Part shown: piece after piece, positions 20,197-21,836 of the stretch
Numbering within the stretch: the stretch's first letter is position 1
Layout of the letters: each line of letters begins with the position of its first letter
IMG/VR virus record: IMGVR_UViG_3300021090_000117
Location: 1-21,836 of that record
Source: a virus
Length of the DNA stretch: 21,836 nucleotides
Strand: one strand, 5' to 3'
Translations under genes and position numbers: made by a program
Notes under the pieces: model-generated
What the model was told of the DNA's origin: nothing
Seen by the model: the letters and a program-made list of their open reading frames with translations, nothing else
The model's database searches: none

Positions 20197-21836
20197 ATGC
20201 CACAACCCACGATCACGAACGTCGGCTCCTGCCAGATCGACTCGAAGAGCTACCGGCTCGTGCGCTCGGGCAACCACCAGGCATACGTACAGGGCTTCGA
20301 AGACGAGCCGCCGTGGCAGGGCGGCGCGCCACCGCTCGTCTCGGAAGAGCAGTTCACCTGGCACCTGGGCGGCCTGAAGTCGAGGCCGGGCATCCCCGGC
20401 ACGAGCGAGTACGGCAAGAACTCCGACGGCCGCTTCCCGTTCCGCCTGTTGCCTTCGGCGAAGATTAATAGCCTGACGCTCACCAGTTCGGCGAGCAACC
20501 CGTCGTCGATCTTCGAGGCGATGGGTTACGTGTTCGTCGTCGCCGGCCAGCGAGTCTACCGCATCGACCCCGCGACCGACACCGTCGTGCTGAGCAAGGA
20601 CTTCGGCAGCGATATCGGCGTCATGGGCCTGCGGTGGGAAGAGGACTATGCGCTCGTCACCACCAGCGCGACCACTCAAAGCCTCTGGAAGCTCGTCACC
20701 GGCGGGATCGTCGGCGGCGGCCCGGACACATGGACGCAGACCGCCGCCGTCGCCGCCTACCGCCTCGCGGTCGGCATCAACCGCCTGTTCAAGATCACCA
20801 AGGCCGGCGAGCTGCGCAACGTCTCGACCGGCCTCGACCCCATGACCGACGCGAATTGGGCCGACAACGTGCAGGTGGGCGAGACTTCGACCCTGCCAAC
20901 CGGGCTCCTGGCGTACGAACGGACGGCGTTCGTCGGCAAGCCCGAGGGCCTCTTCGGCGTCGGCGACGACGGCTTCGGCCTGCCGCTGATCAAGCGCATG
21001 GCGCGCGACACGGACAATTGCCTGGGCATGGCGTTATTCGACCCCTGGGTGCTCGTGCCCCACGTGCGCGGGCTCTATCGCTACGTGCCCGGCCTGGCCG
21101 AAGCCTGCGGGCTCGAGAAAGAGAAGCTCAACGAGTCGCCCGTGCGCGGCCGCTGGAAGGGCTTTGCCGTCGACGGTGAGTGGATTTACGGCCTCCTCGC
21201 CGTGGGCGCCGACACCTACGTCATGGCCGGGCGGGAGCGCGACGAGGAGGGCCTCGGCTTCGGCCCGATCGTCTGGGACACCTGGCTCTACTTCGCGGCC
21301 GCGAGCAAGGCGATCTGGCTGTCGGCCCTCACCTCGACGCCGCGGCTATGGTTCGGCAACGGGAACAACATCAGCTACGCGAAGCTCTCGACCGGCGCCG
21401 GCGCGCCCGACGTGGACGGCCCCGAGTACGAGTTCGCGCTTTCGGGCCAGCGCTTCAGCTACAAGTACCGCTTCGAGGATTGGGGCTCGAAGGACTTTCC
21501 GAAGATCGACGTCGTCGGCAAGAACCTGACAGCGGCCCGATATTGGGACGTGCTCTACAGCATCGACGGCGGCGCTTTCTCCAACCTCGACGTAGCCGGC
21601 GCCGGCATGCGGATCAGCGCCGACGGCCGGCAGACCTTCTTCCTGCCGACTACCGCCGTGGGCCGGGAAGTACAGTTCCGTTTCGACTACACCGGCAACG
21701 TCGCGAGCGAAGCCGGCGAGCTCAACTTCTGGCAGCCCTTCGCGGTCCCGCAAGCGCGCCGCACCCCCGTGATCGTGATTCACTTGCTGCTCGAGGAAGG
21801 CCTGCGCCACGACGAGGAGATCGAGCAGCGGTCGGC
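20197..21836 (+). CDS. Large tail protein, nozzle/hub candidate (partial, runs off the end)
   Basis: An open frame starts at ATG 20197 and continues without a stop to the window end, giving at least 546 residues. The visible part is almost entirely beta: repeated short strands and turns such as YVFVVAGQRVYRIDP, TGLLAYERTAFVGKPEGLF and IYGLLAVGADTYVMAGRE suggest a beta-propeller. A further beta domain follows (FRFDYTGNVASEAGELNF), then a segment beginning PVIVIHLLLEEGLRHDEE. Propeller-based proteins form the nozzle of short-tailed phages such as T7 gp12 and P22 gp10, and also occur in hubs of other tails. The neighbouring adaptor-like gene supports a nozzle. The ribosome-binding site is weak. 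Missing the C terminus, the call stays tentative. Confidence 0.6.
   Translation, partial: MPQPTITNVGSCQIDSKSYRLVRSGNHQAYVQGFEDEPPWQGGAPPLVSEEQFTWHLGGLKSRPGIPGTSEYGKNSDGRFPFRLLPSAKINSLTLTSSASNPSSIFEAMGYVFVVAGQRVYRIDPATDTVVLSKDFGSDIGVMGLRWEEDYALVTTSATTQSLWKLVTGGIVGGGPDTWTQTAAVAAYRLAVGINRLFKITKAGELRNVSTGLDPMTDANWADNVQVGETSTLPTGLLAYERTAFVGKPEGLFGVGDDGFGLPLIKRMARDTDNCLGMALFDPWVLVPHVRGLYRYVPGLAEACGLEKEKLNESPVRGRWKGFAVDGEWIYGLLAVGADTYVMAGRERDEEGLGFGPIVWDTWLYFAAASKAIWLSALTSTPRLWFGNGNNISYAKLSTGAGAPDVDGPEYEFALSGQRFSYKYRFEDWGSKDFPKIDVVGKNLTAARYWDVLYSIDGGAFSNLDVAGAGMRISADGRQTFFLPTTAVGREVQFRFDYTGNVASEAGELNFWQPFAVPQARRTPVIVIHLLLEEGLRHDEEIEQRS

Noticed and set aside
19390-20679. Minus-strand open frame of 429 codons
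   Set aside because: Antisense to the adaptor and nozzle candidates; Arg/Ala/Gly-rich low-complexity translation without motifs.

Overview
The window is a stretch of tailed bacteriophage genome, or a prophage copy of one, carrying the virion-structure module. All supported genes lie on the + strand, are packed with 1-20 bp overlaps or short gaps, and mostly begin with a clear Shine-Dalgarno sequence. Base composition is high in G+C; ATG starts are mixed with GTG (portal, the 2965 gene, the 13709 gene, the fiber) and one likely TTG (major capsid). This fits a high-GC bacterial host, but the sequence alone does not identify which. No integrase, repressor, lysis cassette, tRNA, CRISPR array or insertion sequence is visible, so lifestyle cannot be judged.

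Layout. (1) 1-3294: a portal gene flanked on both sides by closely related free-standing HNH-like genes, then a small unknown gene. (2) 3287-9794: an apparent DNA-ejection / internal-virion module: a protein with a soluble lytic transglycosylase domain, a coiled-coil protein, two small proteins and a 1249-residue protein whose C-terminal part resembles a conserved phage large-protein region. (3) 9795-9979: the only sizeable gap, with repeats and a strong stem-loop touching the ribosome-binding site of the next gene. (4) 9980-12542: capsid module: scaffold, HK97-fold major capsid protein and two small proteins, closed by a 12-bp perfect stem-loop. (5) 12616-15264: small structural or unknown proteins, including a beta-rich decoration-like protein and a SAP-like-tailed protein. 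(6) 15248-19051: a 1267-residue fiber built from three copies of a beta-rich domain and about 25 copies of a 20-residue repeat, interrupted by a lectin-like domain. (7) 19048-end: a head-tail adaptor-like protein with an FnIII-like N terminus, and a large tail protein (nozzle or hub candidate) that runs off the window.

Working model. Portal, scaffold and capsid protein build the procapsid. The transglycosylase, coiled-coil and giant proteins would be packaged and ejected to cross the cell envelope. The adaptor and last protein would form a tail or nozzle, with the large repeat protein as receptor-binding fiber. No tape-measure or major tail-tube gene is seen, which favours a short-tailed (podovirus-like) particle, but both ends of the module are cut off. 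Most functional calls on small genes are inference from position. I found no convincing new defence or regulatory system. The most unusual items are the paired HNH-like genes around the portal, the hierarchical fiber repeat with low-GC domain insertions, and a probable frameshift at the end of the giant gene.
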